48,730 nt of DNA from Treponema sp. (lineage in GTDB: Bacteria; Spirochaetota; Spirochaetia; Treponematales; Treponemataceae). Both the position numbers and the translations under genes were made by a program. Below, in pieces: positions 35,870 through 44,134 of this stretch (position 1 is its first letter; each line of letters opens with the position of its first letter). Below the pieces are notes generated by a model that worked only from the letters and a program-made list of their open reading frames with translations, was not told the origin of the DNA and made no database searches. The stretch covers positions 1 to 48,730 of the forward strand of contig JAGCTZ010000088.1 of the NCBI GenBank assembly GCA_017963165.1. Reading direction: 5' to 3'.

Positions 35870-35967
35870 ATAGGTACCTGCTTAGACTATCGGCATAATA
35901 CAAAAAAATTTGATATAATATTTAAAAAATTGGGGGTCCCTGATCCGCGATATTTTCGCGATATTTT

Positions 35968-37911
35968 ATGGCACAAAACATTCTACATGAAACGGCATTA
36001 AAAGCTCCTCAATCAAGCGGCGTCTATCTCTGGCGCAATGAAGAAGGAACTATTATTTATGTAGGAAAAGCAAAAAACCTTAAAAACCGATTGTGCTCCT
36101 ACTTTTCGGGACAAAGGACTGTAAAAACAAGACTTTTAGTTTCCCGTGCTGCTTCCATTGAATACATAACTACAGCCAACGAATACGAAGCTCTTCTTCT
36201 GGAAAATAATCTTATAAAACAACATAGCCCGCGTTACAACATTTGTCTTAAAGACGGAAAATCTTATCCGGTATTACGGGTTACAAAAGAAGATTTTCCA
36301 AAGATATTCAGAACAAGACGTATTCTACAGGATGGCTCACTTTATTTTGGTCCCTACCCTAACGTAAATGCACTTGATACATTTATAGAAAATATTTACA
36401 GGCTTTATCCGGTAAGACATTGCCGCACGTTACACAAGAGAGAAACTCCCTGCCTTTACTATCATATGAAGCAGTGCAAAGCTCCCTGCTGTGGAAAAAT
36501 TGGTAAAGAAGAATATAATAATTATATAGAAGAAATTACTGCATTACTTTCAGGTCAGGCCGAGCAGGCGGTAGAAAGAATGACAAAGCAGATGAAGGAT
36601 GCAGCCGCCTCGCTTGATTTTGAAAAAGCTGCCAGGTTAAGAGACGGAATTAAAGCCCTTATGATTTTACAGAATCAGAATATAGTAGAAAGCTTTGATT
36701 CCGAAGACCGTGATTATATTGCTCATTACAGTGAAGGAGAACTTGTAAGCTTTACTGTCCTTAAGATTCGACAGGGCAAGCTGCTTGGCCGCGAAAATTA
36801 TCGTGTTGAAAGTCTTAATGAAGATGATGAACTGCTTGCTGAATTTATGGCTGCTTATTATGAAGATTCAAATCAGATTCCTCCGTCAATTTATGTTCCT
36901 ACAGAAGCCCAGTGTGATTTTATAAACAGATGGCTTAGCGAAGCAATGAATACTTCAACAAAGGTTATTGTTCCAGGCGATACAGACAAACGTGATATTG
37001 CTGCTTTGAATATGGCAAGAGAAAATGCGCACGAAGATATAATAAGACGGCTTCGCGACAGAGGCGATGTTCCTGCAATGGAAGAACTTAAAACGCTTCT
37101 TGGACTTGATACACTTCCTGTTAGAATCGAAGGCTTTGATATTGCACATATTGGCGGCAAGTTCCCGGTTGCATCTCTCATCAGTTTTTATAATGGAAAT
37201 CCAGATAAAAAGAATTACAGATATTTCCGCCTTAAAACTACAGATGGTATTATTGATGATTTTGAATCTATGCGTGAAGCGGCATCACGACGTTATACAA
37301 GACTTTTAAACGAGCAGGCAGATTTACCTGATTTGATTCTGATTGATGGTGGTCTTGGACAGGTAAATGCCGTAGAAGAAATTTTAAATTCTCTTGGACT
37401 TGATATTCCTGTTGCGGGACTTGCCAAGCGTGATGAAGAAATTTATCTGCCGGGAAACAGTACACCAATAAATCTTCCACGAAGGAGCGATGCACTTCGA
37501 CTGCTGCAGCGTGTTCGTGATGAATGTCACCGCTTTGCCACAAGCAGGAACCAGCGGCTTCGTACAAAAGAAAATGTTGATTCAATTTTTCTGGAGCTGC
37601 CTGGAGTTGCAGAAAAACGAGCTGCCGCATTACAAAAAACATTTATTACTCTTGAAGGTCTTGCCAGTGCAGAAGAAAGTGCTGTTGCACAATGCCTGCA
37701 TATCAAAAATGCACAGGAAGCAGCCGACATTCTTTTTGCTGCAAAACAACTTTTGGCACGACGACAGGAAAAGAAAGCTCAGCAGAAAAAATCGTTGGGT
37801 GTCGCTGGTACAACTAAAGAAAAAGCCGCCGAAGCCAGCTATATCGACAGCCTTGTTGATGAAGCATTAGGATTTGCCGCCGCGGAAAATGAACCGGAGT
37901 ATAAGGGATAG
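35968..37911 (+). CDS. uvrC: UvrABC excinuclease subunit C
   Basis: A 647-residue nucleotide-excision repair nuclease that makes both incisions around damage after UvrA/UvrB loading. The GIY-YIG domain is at the N-terminus (GVYLWRNEEGTIIYVGKAKNLKNRL, residues 18-42). A UVR motif lies near 205-235 (MKDAASLDFEKAARLRDGIKAL-like). The RNase H-like nuclease part follows (RIEGFDIAHIGG, LPDLILIDGGLGQVNA, DECHRFATSRN), and then a helix-hairpin-helix near 540-590 (LPGVAEKRAAALQKTF). The tail is Lys/Ala-rich. No Shine-Dalgarno is visible; the ATG is preceded by two tandem copies of CGCGATATTTT (35946-35967) and a REP-like fragment at 35935. Confidence 0.96.
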   Translation: MAQNILHETALKAPQSSGVYLWRNEEGTIIYVGKAKNLKNRLCSYFSGQRTVKTRLLVSRAASIEYITTANEYEALLLENNLIKQHSPRYNICLKDGKSYPVLRVTKEDFPKIFRTRRILQDGSLYFGPYPNVNALDTFIENIYRLYPVRHCRTLHKRETPCLYYHMKQCKAPCCGKIGKEEYNNYIEEITALLSGQAEQAVERMTKQMKDAAASLDFEKAARLRDGIKALMILQNQNIVESFDSEDRDYIAHYSEGELVSFTVLKIRQGKLLGRENYRVESLNEDDELLAEFMAAYYEDSNQIPPSIYVPTEAQCDFINRWLSEAMNTSTKVIVPGDTDKRDIAALNMARENAHEDIIRRLRDRGDVPAMEELKTLLGLDTLPVRIEGFDIAHIGGKFPVASLISFYNGNPDKKNYRYFRLKTTDGIIDDFESMREAASRRYTRLLNEQADLPDLILIDGGLGQVNAVEEILNSLGLDIPVAGLAKRDEEIYLPGNSTPINLPRRSDALRLLQRVRDECHRFATSRNQRLRTKENVDSIFLELPGVAEKRAAALQKTFITLEGLASAEESAVAQCLHIKNAQEAADILFAAKQLLARRQEKKAQQKKSLGVAGTTKEKAAEASYIDSLVDEALGFAAAENEPEYKG

Positions 37912-37940
37912 AATTATAAAATATTCTTTAAGTTCCAATT

Positions 37941-37982
37941 ATGAAAAAAGCAGAATACCGCGGGAGCATTTTTTCATTTTTT
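37941..37982 (+). terminator. Probable intrinsic terminator after uvrC
   Basis: ATGAAAAAAGC (37941-37951) pairs with GC-A-TTTTTTCAT (37966-37977) around a GC-containing loop, and 5 T follow. The stem is AT-rich with one bulge, so it is of moderate strength. Confidence 0.5.
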
Positions 37983-37988
37983 AGATGC

Positions 37989-38018
37989 TTGTATTTTTCT
38001 TATTAAATTCATTATAAT
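37989..38018 (+). promoter_or_regulatory. sulP promoter, leaderless type
   Basis: TTGTAT (37989-37994), an 18-bp spacer and a perfect TATAAT (38013-38018) end 8 bases before the ATG at 38027. No ribosome binding site is present in the gap. Confidence 0.6.
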
Positions 38019-38026
38019 CCTTCATT

Positions 38027-39727
38027 ATGTTTAAACCCGAACTTCTTAACACTCTCAAATCTTACAATTCCAAAACATTCGTAAGCGATCTCATTGCCGG
38101 CGTTATTGTCGGAATTGTTGCGCTTCCACTTGCAATTGCTTTTGCTATTGCATCAGGTGTAAATCCTGCAGCAGGTCTTTTTACAGCAATTATTGCAGGC
38201 TTTTGTATTTCTGCCTTTGGTGGAAGTCGCGTACAGATTGGAGGCCCTACGGGTGCCTTTGCAGTTATTGTATACGGCGTTGTTGCACAATATGGACTTA
38301 GTGGTCTTGCAACCGCTACCGTCATGGCAGGAATAATTCTTATTCTTCTTGGCGCTTTTAAGATGGGGGGACTTGTAAAATTCATTCCATATACAATTGT
38401 TACGGGCTTTACAGCTGGTATCGCAGTAACAATTGCTGCAGGTCAGATTGGAGATTTTTTTGGACTCCGCCCAGACTTTTCTACACCAATGATGATTCTT
38501 GGCGAAGAATATTCAAAAATGCCTGGAGATTTTCTTCCAAAAATAATTGTTTATATCCGCTCGGCTGCTACAATAAACTGGTATTCGTTTGCAATGGCAG
38601 CAATCTGCCTTACATTTATTTTTATCTGGTCAAAATTTATAAAAAAGATTCCCGGAAGCTTTGTTGTTATTATTCTTGCAACTGTAGTAAGTATTATTCT
38701 TGAAAAAACTGCAGGCCTTAAAACAGATACAATCGGCACCTTTGCAGACGGCTCGCAGCATTTTGTAATTCCAAATACTCTTCCAAAACCACAGCTGCCA
38801 TCCTTGAGCCTCAAAACAATTACTACCCTTTTCCCTACTGCAGTTTCAATTGCTGTTCTTGCAGCAATTGAATCACTTCTTAGTGCTGTAGTTGCAGATG
38901 GTATGATTGGTTCAAAGCACGATTCAAATACAGAGCTTATTGCCCAGGGAATTGCAAATATTGCAAGTCCTCTTTTTGGAGGAATCCCGGCTACAGGAGC
39001 AATTGCACGAACAGCCACAAATATTAAAAATGGCGGAAAAACACCGGTTGCCGGCATTATCCATGCTTTTACACTGCTGATAATTCTTCTTTTTGCCGGA
39101 AAATATGCCGCTTATATCCCTATGGCTGCACTTGCCGCTGTCCTTATAAATGTTGCCTGGAATATGGCAGGCTTTCCTGCAATCCGCTCGTTACTTCATG
39201 GTCAGAAATCTGATATCTGTGTATTCCTTGTAACATTCCTTATTACAGTTTTTGTAGATCTTACAGTTGCTATCGAAGTAGGTCTTGGTTTTGCAGCCTT
39301 CTTCTTTATAAAGAAAATGATTGATTTGTCAGAGGTTCAAAATCAGCGTGAAGTTCTTACCGGTGGTATCAAAAAAGATATGCCGGCAGAAAATCTTGAT
39401 ATTCCACCGCAAACCTTTGTTTATGAAATTGAAGGACCACTCTTTTTTGGTACAGTGCGCAAATTTGAAGTTGCAACAGAACGTGCCAGAACAGACTGTA
39501 AATATCTTGTTCTGCGTATGAGAAATACAATTTATCTTGATGCAGGTGGTATCAGAGCGCTCGAACAGTGTAAAGCAGCCTGCGACAGAAAAGGAATTAC
39601 AATTGTCATAAGCGGTATTCACACTCAGCCCTACCTGCTGCTTGAAAAAACTGGTATGGCCGACAAGCTTGGCCGCGAAAATATTTTTGATAATATAACA
39701 GATGCGTTGGCAAGGTGCAGAAGTTAG
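38027..39727 (+). CDS. SulP/SLC26-family anion transporter
   Basis: A 566-residue inner-membrane permease. It has about 12-14 hydrophobic segments with the SulP signature region near the N-terminus (DLIAGVIVGIVALPLAIAFAIASGVNPAAGLFTAIIAGF) and GGSRVQIGGPTGAFAVIVYG. The NAT/SLC26 motifs (GGIPATGAIARTATN) are present. A cytoplasmic STAS domain occupies about 455-560 (FVYEIEGPLFFGTVRKFE ... YLVLRMRNTIYLDAGGIRALEQ). Family members carry sulfate, bicarbonate or dicarboxylates by proton or sodium symport; the substrate cannot be set from sequence. The mRNA is probably leaderless. Confidence 0.92.
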   Translation: MFKPELLNTLKSYNSKTFVSDLIAGVIVGIVALPLAIAFAIASGVNPAAGLFTAIIAGFCISAFGGSRVQIGGPTGAFAVIVYGVVAQYGLSGLATATVMAGIILILLGAFKMGGLVKFIPYTIVTGFTAGIAVTIAAGQIGDFFGLRPDFSTPMMILGEEYSKMPGDFLPKIIVYIRSAATINWYSFAMAAICLTFIFIWSKFIKKIPGSFVVIILATVVSIILEKTAGLKTDTIGTFADGSQHFVIPNTLPKPQLPSLSLKTITTLFPTAVSIAVLAAIESLLSAVVADGMIGSKHDSNTELIAQGIANIASPLFGGIPATGAIARTATNIKNGGKTPVAGIIHAFTLLIILLFAGKYAAYIPMAALAAVLINVAWNMAGFPAIRSLLHGQKSDICVFLVTFLITVFVDLTVAIEVGLGFAAFFFIKKMIDLSEVQNQREVLTGGIKKDMPAENLDIPPQTFVYEIEGPLFFGTVRKFEVATERARTDCKYLVLRMRNTIYLDAGGIRALEQCKAACDRKGITIVISGIHTQPYLLLEKTGMADKLGRENIFDNITDALARCRS

Positions 39728-39770
39728 AATATAAATTGCAAATTATAAGCGATTTATAGGCATTTCCACC

Positions 39771-39798
39771 TTGACAAATTTTATTTCTAGCATAAAAT
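39771..39798 (+). promoter_or_regulatory. Promoter of the EIIA gene, leaderless type
   Basis: TTGACA (39771-39776), a 16-bp spacer and TAAAAT (39793-39798) are followed by two candidate ATGs. The first, at 39801, is only 2 bases after the -10 and would be upstream of the transcript start. The second, at 39807, fits a leaderless message. Confidence 0.65.
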
Positions 39799-39806
39799 AA
39801 ATGTAT

Positions 39807-40253
39807 ATGGACTTAAGAACAGTATTAACAACAGACACGGTTAACCTTCATTTAAAGGGAACCACTAAAGAAGAAATTGTTGACGAGATGCTTGAAGTAC
39901 TCTACAAGGCTGGCAAAGTTACAGATAAAGCAGCTGCCCGCGAATGTGTTTTGGACCGCGAGCGCAAAATGTCAACTGGTATGAAACATGGTATCGCTAT
40001 TCCTCATGGTAAAACAGACACCGTAAGCGATTTGGTAGCTTGTATTGGTATTTCGGATAATCCTGTAGATTTTGATTCGCTTGATCAGGAACCTTGCCGT
40101 ATATTCATTATGACTCTTTCTCCTGTAAACAAGACAGGTCCTCATCTTCAGTTCCTTGCAGAAGTAAGCCTTCTTTTCAAGAGCCCTGAAAAACGTCAGG
40201 AAATTCTTGACACACAGGATAAGGCAGAAGTTATTCGTATTCTTACAGAATAG
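39807..40253 (+). CDS. PTS EIIA domain protein (fructose/nitrogen type, PtsN-like)
   Basis: A 148-residue stand-alone EIIA of the mannitol/fructose/nitrogen group. The phosphorylatable His67 is in GIAIPHGKTD; the C-terminal TGPHLQFLAEVSLLFKSPEKRQEIL is typical. With no EIIB/EIIC beside it, a regulatory PTS role is more likely than sugar uptake, as for PtsN. The start at 39807 (MDLRTVL) is chosen over 39801 because of the promoter position. A strong terminator follows the stop by 25 bp, so the gene is monocistronic. Confidence 0.88.
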   Translation: MDLRTVLTTDTVNLHLKGTTKEEIVDEMLEVLYKAGKVTDKAAARECVLDRERKMSTGMKHGIAIPHGKTDTVSDLVACIGISDNPVDFDSLDQEPCRIFIMTLSPVNKTGPHLQFLAEVSLLFKSPEKRQEILDTQDKAEVIRILTE

Positions 40254-40278
40254 TCTTTTGTTTTGATTTGGAAAATCC

Positions 40279-40313
40279 AGACCTTTATGCTGTGTGCGTA
40301 AAGGTCTTTTTTT
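40279..40313 (+). terminator. Intrinsic terminator after the EIIA gene
   Basis: AGACCTTTA (40279-40287) pairs perfectly with TAAAGGTCT (40299-40307) around an 11-base loop, followed by a run of T through 40313. Confidence 0.9.
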
Positions 40314-40346
40314 ATCCTTCAATAAGCTCATGTTCTGCGTTTCGTG

Positions 40347-40369
40347 GTTCCTGAGCCTGTCGAAGGACC
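40347..40369 (-). repeat. REP-like palindrome (inverted copy)
   Basis: Read on the minus strand it gives GGTCCTTCGACAGGCTCAGG, one or two bases away from the copies at 3597 and 41974. It lies 17 bases upstream of the next start codon. Confidence 0.75.
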
Positions 40370-40386
40370 ATCATAAGGAAACATTT

Positions 40387-40872
40387 ATGAAACTTGACCC
40401 AATTTTTACCGTAAAACAGAATAAACTTTATAAACTTGCTGACAACACTCTGTTAGACATCACTACCCTCAAACACATGGAAATAAAATGGAGCGAGGTT
40501 GAACTTGCCGACGAAGCCTATAACGAAGAATATCTGGCAGAGCTTCGCGAAGAGCTTAAACGGCTTGAAGCACAGAATCTTTTTGCAGTACTTATTCCAG
40601 TTGTAGATAAACCTTTACAGACACCGGAACAAATTGAACTTTTCATAAATGCCTTTAATCATACAGCAAGACGCGTAAAGGATTGTGTTTCCGTTGCCGG
40701 CCTTGAACTTGCCCCGGAATTAATACAGCAAGGCTTTGAATCAGACTCACCTGCAGATCAGTTTATGGAAACACTCGCCATAAAACATGCACAGTATGTC
40801 TATTTTGTAAAGAAAGCCGAAATACAGAAACTGACATTTTCTGCACCGGAAGACAAAATTGTTTTGTATTAA
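40387..40872 (+). CDS. Uncharacterised 161-residue cytoplasmic protein
   Basis: No family recognised. The protein has no signal peptide or membrane segment. It is acidic in the first half (KWSEVELADEAYNEEYLAELREELKRLEAQN, probably a helix) and has a mixed alpha/beta look after residue 70, with VLIPVVDKPLQTPEQIELFINAFNHTARRVKDCVSVAGLELAPELI. That second part vaguely resembles sugar-binding or glycosidase barrels, but too weakly to name. The start at 40387 has AAGGA 8 bases upstream; a longer frame from 40294 would translate the REP repeat. Codon use matches its neighbours. Confidence 0.75.
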   Translation: MKLDPIFTVKQNKLYKLADNTLLDITTLKHMEIKWSEVELADEAYNEEYLAELREELKRLEAQNLFAVLIPVVDKPLQTPEQIELFINAFNHTARRVKDCVSVAGLELAPELIQQGFESDSPADQFMETLAIKHAQYVYFVKKAEIQKLTFSAPEDKIVLY

Positions 40873-40892
40873 TCTGTAATTATTATGTAATA

Positions 40893-40941
40893 TTTGCGAA
40901 ATACCGCAACGTTTGCAAATAAATGCACGATATTTCGCAAA
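40893..40941. repeat. 11-bp perfect inverted repeat between two genes
   Basis: TTTGCGAAATA (40893-40903) is the exact complement of TATTTCGCAAA (40931-40941), with a 27-base loop containing smaller repeats (CGTTTGCAAATAAATGCACG). No T-run follows on the plus strand. It may act as a terminator-like or protein-binding site after the 40387 gene. Confidence 0.55.
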
Positions 40942-40998
40942 AAATCTAAAAAAATCGGTTAAAATCGCATAAAAATATAATTTTTCTGAAAAAAACTA

Positions 40999-41027
40999 TT
41001 GCATATTTTGTTTAATTGTGACATTAT
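40999..41027 (+). promoter_or_regulatory. Promoter for the lytic transglycosylase gene
   Basis: TTGCAT (40999-41004), a 17-bp spacer and CATTAT (41022-41027) lie 22 bases before the ATG. GAGGA is in the gap as ribosome site. Confidence 0.6.
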
Positions 41028-41048
41028 GCTTGTCGAGGATTTTCAAAA

Positions 41049-41828
41049 ATGCAGTACAAAACGGAAATAAACAGATTTGTGAACTCATGCATAGCATCGC
41101 TTTCTTTATGTGTAATGCTTGCAGGAATTGCTCTTTCAATTTATTTCTGTCTTCCAAATGCTGTAGAAGAACCTGTACCGGAAGTTGCCGTAATCGACAC
41201 TATCGAAGAAGAACCTGTAGAAGAGTTCCCTGAGGATTTATACGATCACCTTGTTGAAGTTTCTTTTGAAAAAATCAACTCGGATACAGACCCAGGACTT
41301 ACACTTTACAGACAGTCTTTTTCACGTGGTGCAGTTGAAAAATTCTATACCTGTATAACAAGAGACAAGGATGTTGCTCTTGCAATTCTTTCAGAAGCAG
41401 ACAACAACGACATCCCTCTTTCACTTGCATTTGCTCTTGCATACACAGAAAGCAGGTATAACACAAAGGCAGTTAATAGTAATGCAAACACTACTACCGA
41501 CAGAGGCCTTTTTCAGTTGAATAGTAATTCATTCCCTGCTCTTTCAGAAGCAGATTTTTTTGACCCATATATAAGTGCTAAATATGGTATGTCGCACTTA
41601 AAGTTCTGTCTTAATTCTGCAGGAAATGAAGTTTCTGCCCTTGCAATGTACAATGCAGGAACAGGCCGCGTTCGTTCAAACAAGACGCCACAGTCTACAC
41701 TGAACTACGTTGGAAAAATAATGACATACCAAAAAATGCTTGAAAGTCTTTTTGCAGACGAAGTTGAAGCTTACTACGAAACAAGACTTTTGCCCGGCAT
41801 TACAGTTGCCCTGGCAGACAAGCACTAA
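41049..41828 (+). CDS. Membrane-anchored soluble-lytic-transglycosylase-like protein
   Basis: A 259-residue peptidoglycan lyase candidate. An N-terminal membrane anchor or uncleaved signal (about 11-35) is followed by a Pro/Glu-rich linker (about 38-65). The SLT domain then runs from about 105, with catalytic Glu134 in AYTESRYN, DRGLFQLNSNSFP, and AMYNAGTGRV. It would cleave glycan strands with formation of 1,6-anhydro-muropeptides at the cell surface. It is monocistronic, with its own promoter and a strong terminator. Confidence 0.9.
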   Translation: MQYKTEINRFVNSCIASLSLCVMLAGIALSIYFCLPNAVEEPVPEVAVIDTIEEEPVEEFPEDLYDHLVEVSFEKINSDTDPGLTLYRQSFSRGAVEKFYTCITRDKDVALAILSEADNNDIPLSLAFALAYTESRYNTKAVNSNANTTTDRGLFQLNSNSFPALSEADFFDPYISAKYGMSHLKFCLNSAGNEVSALAMYNAGTGRVRSNKTPQSTLNYVGKIMTYQKMLESLFADEVEAYYETRLLPGITVALADKH

Positions 41829-41847
41829 ATCAGCCTCCTAATTTTTG

Positions 41848-41891
41848 AAGGGAATCCGGTTTTACAGTTTTTTCCGGATTCCCTTTTTTTT
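41848..41891 (+). terminator. Intrinsic terminator after the transglycosylase gene
   Basis: AAGGGAATCCGG (41848-41859) pairs perfectly with CCGGATTCCCTT (41874-41885), followed by T to 41891. It is a strong textbook terminator. Confidence 0.93.
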
Positions 41892-41973
41892 GTTTAAAAG
41901 CTGGCATTGCGGTCATTATAAAGCTTCTCTGAAATGGCAATGTATATGAAAAAAAAATGATAACATAAGGGGG

Positions 41974-41995
41974 CCCTTCGACAGGCTCAGGGACC
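41974..41995 (+). repeat. REP-like palindrome
   Basis: Identical to the copy inside carA (3597-3618). It lies in the 367-base gap between the transglycosylase and rex genes, which otherwise holds a terminator, a mini-ORF/hairpin (42012-42070), the Rex box and the rex promoter. Confidence 0.8.
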
Positions 41996-42011
41996 ACGTT
42001 GATGTTATAAA

Positions 42012-42070
42012 ATGAACAAGAATAAACTTGAAAAAGTTCTGGCACGGAGCGAGAAGTGACAGAACTTTTT
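42012..42070 (+). promoter_or_regulatory. Mini-ORF with overlapping terminator-like hairpin upstream of rex
   Basis: After TATAAA (42006-42011) an ATG opens a 15-codon ORF encoding MNKNKLEKVLARSEK (stop 42057-42059). The hairpin arms AAAAAGTTCTG (42031-42041) and CAGAACTTTTT (42060-42070) are perfect 11-mers. The 3' arm starts immediately after the stop, and a T-rich run follows. It could be a small RNA, an attenuated leader or a stray terminator. No convincing -35 box was found. Confidence 0.4.
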
Positions 42071-42082
42071 CCTTTTGATTTT

Positions 42083-42132
42083 CTGTTAATTTTTTAACAG
42101 TATTTGCATTTTTTCTTTGAATTTGTTATATT
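42083..42132 (+). promoter_or_regulatory. Rex operator and rex promoter
   Basis: CTGTTAATTTTTTAACAG (42083-42100) is a perfect inverted repeat, matching the Rex-type operator TGTTAA-N4-TTAACA in all fixed positions. Four bases later is TTGCAT (42104-42109), then a 17-bp spacer and TATATT (42127-42132), a promoter for rex. The position directly next to the -35 suggests redox autoregulation. Confidence 0.72.
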
Positions 42133-42195
42133 TTATTTGAATTTCACTCTTTTTGTCTTGATTTTCAATTCCCATACCCAAGGAGAACCCCTATA

Positions 42196-42798
42196 ATGAC
42201 CACAGTTGTAATACCAGAAGCTACCAGAAAGCGCATGCTGCTTCTGCAAAATCTGCTCGGTGTCTGGCCAAAGGATAAGATCACTTCGGTGGACATTAGC
42301 GGACAGACCGGCTGGAAGGATTCGTTGATTCGTCACGATCTCTGGTTGCTTGGGTGCAACGGGGGAGTTTCAAACGGGTACCAAAAGGACGAGCTGCGTA
42401 ATGCAATTGCCCTGGCACTCGGGATTGAAACAGAACCGAAAAACTGCTGCATTGTAGGACTTAGTCGTCTTGGTGCGGCGCTGCTGGATGAAGGGATGCT
42501 GGAAGGAACCTGCTTTACGATAAAGGCCGGTTTTGATTCCAATGTGAACCGTGTAGAAATCTTGCGTTCAACGTTTCCGCTCTACCCTGCCACAGAAATG
42601 AATTATGTAATAAAGAGAGAAAATATCAGGTTTGCGGTTTTGACTGTTGCCGACAAGGACGCACAGCATATGACCGACAGGCTTGTATCCGCCGGAATTA
42701 CGGGGATTGTAAATATGACGCGTTGCGTGCTGAAGGTACCGACCGATGTAAAGGTAGAAAATCTTAGTATTGTGAATGCGTTGAATATAGTTAGCTAG
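42196..42798 (+). CDS. rex: Rex-family redox-sensing transcriptional repressor
   Basis: A 200-residue repressor that binds DNA when NADH/NAD is low and is released by NADH. The N-terminal winged helix (about 5-75: IPEATRKRMLLLQNLL ... SLIRHDLWLLG) is followed by the Rossmann domain. There the NAD motif reads VGLSRLGAALL (G88-x-S90-x-x-G93), where the family normally has GxGxxG, so the middle glycine is serine. The DRLVSAGITGIVN block and NALNIVS end follow the family pattern. AAGGAG lies 9 bases before the ATG. A Rex box is upstream of its own promoter. The serC and serA genes follow, separated by repeat elements. Confidence 0.88.
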   Translation: MTTVVIPEATRKRMLLLQNLLGVWPKDKITSVDISGQTGWKDSLIRHDLWLLGCNGGVSNGYQKDELRNAIALALGIETEPKNCCIVGLSRLGAALLDEGMLEGTCFTIKAGFDSNVNRVEILRSTFPLYPATEMNYVIKRENIRFAVLTVADKDAQHMTDRLVSAGITGIVNMTRCVLKVPTDVKVENLSIVNALNIVS

Positions 42799-42967
42799 GT
42801 TATAGGTGCTAGAAATCAGGTTCTAGGTTCTAGGTTTTAGGTTCCAGGAGATGAGGGGGAAAGTCTTCCCCCTGGGTTCAGCCCTGCGGTCTTCACCGCA
42901 CCCCCTTCGCCTAGGGGCTCTGCCCCTAAAACCCCTAGAACCTAAGACCTAACACCTAAAACCTAAT
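42799..42967 (-). repeat. MITE-like element A (rex-serC gap)
   Basis: The ends are arrays of imperfect 7-mers: AGGTTCT/AGGTTTT units at 42800-42845 and the complementary AACCTAA/CACCTAA units at 42930-42965. The whole can therefore fold back. The core holds GAGGGGGAAAGTCTTCCCCC and CGCCTAGGGGCTCTGCCCCT (42909-42928). The core reads in the opposite direction to element B at 44135-44273, and the two flank serC. No coding capacity. It could also end or stall transcription between rex and serC. Confidence 0.75.
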
Positions 42968-42989
42968 AAAAAGACAAAGGAGTCGACAC

Positions 42990-44126
42990 ATGGCAAGAGT
43001 GTACAATTTTAGTGCAGGTCCTAGCTGCCTGCCGGAAGATGTTTTGAAAGAATGTGCTGCAGAAATGCTGGATTATCAGGGAAGCGGTCAGTCTGTTATG
43101 GAAATGAGCCACCGCTCAAAGAATTATGAACCAATCATCCAGGATGCAGAAGCAATGGTTCGCAAGTTGATGAATGTACCGGACAACTACAAGGTACTTT
43201 TTGTTCAGGGTGGAGGTTCCACACAGTTTGCCATGGTCGCTCAGAATCTTGGTATTAAGAACAAAAAAGCTGCTTATATCGAAACAGGTGTATGGGCTAA
43301 AAAGGCCGCTGCAGAAGCTAAGCACCTTGGAATTGATGTAGATATCATCGCTAGCAGCAAAGACAAGAACTATTCTTATATTCCTAAGGTAGAAAAAATC
43401 ACAGGTGACTACGATTACGCTTACATCTGTTTTAACAATACAATCATGGGAACTCACTACGAGTACATTCCTGATACAGGTAATATCCCTCTCGTAGCTG
43501 ATATTTCTTCCTGCGTTTTGAGCGAACCACTTGATGTTACAAAGTTCGGTTTGCTTTTCGCAGGTGCTCAGAAGAACCTTGCACCAGCCGGTGTTACACT
43601 TGTTATCATCCGCGAAGATTTGATTCCTGAAGTTGATGCATGTCTTCCAGGCACACCAACAATGCTTGCTTACAAGACACACGCAGACAACGGTTCTATG
43701 TACAATACACCACCTTGCTACACAATCTATGTTTTGGACAAGGTTTTGCACTGGATCGAAAAGAACGGTGGAGCAGAAGGAATGCTCAAGCGCAACAAGG
43801 AAAAGGCTGATTACCTTTACAACTACCTTGACAACAACGAAGGAAACTTCTACCACGCAACAGCACAGGTTGGAAGCCGCTCTTTGATGAATGTTCCATT
43901 CCTTACAAAATACAGTGATCACGCTGCCGATGACGAAGCAGCTGCTGCAAAAGAAAAGGAAATCAACGATGCATTCGTTAAGGCTGCCTCTGCTGCTGGT
44001 CTTGTAAACCTTAAGGGTCACCGCCTTGTTGGTGGTATGCGCGCTTCTATCTACAATGCAATGACTTTGGATGGAGTTAAGGCACTTGTTGAATTCATGA
44101 AGAAATTTGCAAAAGAAAATGCTTAG
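42990..44126 (+). CDS. serC: Phosphoserine aminotransferase
   Basis: A 378-residue class V PLP aminotransferase that turns 3-phosphohydroxypyruvate into phosphoserine with glutamate, step two of serine synthesis. It starts with YNFSAGPSCLPEDVL, has the FVQGGGSTQFAMVAQNL phosphate-binding region, and the PLP lysine K195 in FAGAQKNLAPAG. The C-terminal GHRLVGGMRASIYNAM is typical. AAGGAG precedes the ATG. It lies between two inverted copies of a repeat element and upstream of serA. Codon use is notably biased to C-ending Asn/Lys-AAG codons compared with neighbours, consistent with high expression. Confidence 0.96.
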   Translation: MARVYNFSAGPSCLPEDVLKECAAEMLDYQGSGQSVMEMSHRSKNYEPIIQDAEAMVRKLMNVPDNYKVLFVQGGGSTQFAMVAQNLGIKNKKAAYIETGVWAKKAAAEAKHLGIDVDIIASSKDKNYSYIPKVEKITGDYDYAYICFNNTIMGTHYEYIPDTGNIPLVADISSCVLSEPLDVTKFGLLFAGAQKNLAPAGVTLVIIREDLIPEVDACLPGTPTMLAYKTHADNGSMYNTPPCYTIYVLDKVLHWIEKNGGAEGMLKRNKEKADYLYNYLDNNEGNFYHATAQVGSRSLMNVPFLTKYSDHAADDEAAAAKEKEINDAFVKAASAAGLVNLKGHRLVGGMRASIYNAMTLDGVKALVEFMKKFAKENA

Positions 44127-44134
44127 GCAATAAA

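Noticed and set aside
42800..42965. CRISPR-like array from the repeated AGGTTCT and AACCTAA units
   Set aside because: Repeats are 7-mers without spacers and arranged as inverted ends of one element; no cas genes are present.
43116..44021. 301-residue ORF antisense to serC
   Set aside because: It mirrors the codon bias of serC, has an odd Cys/Val-rich composition, no ribosome site and no recognisable family; serC is certain.
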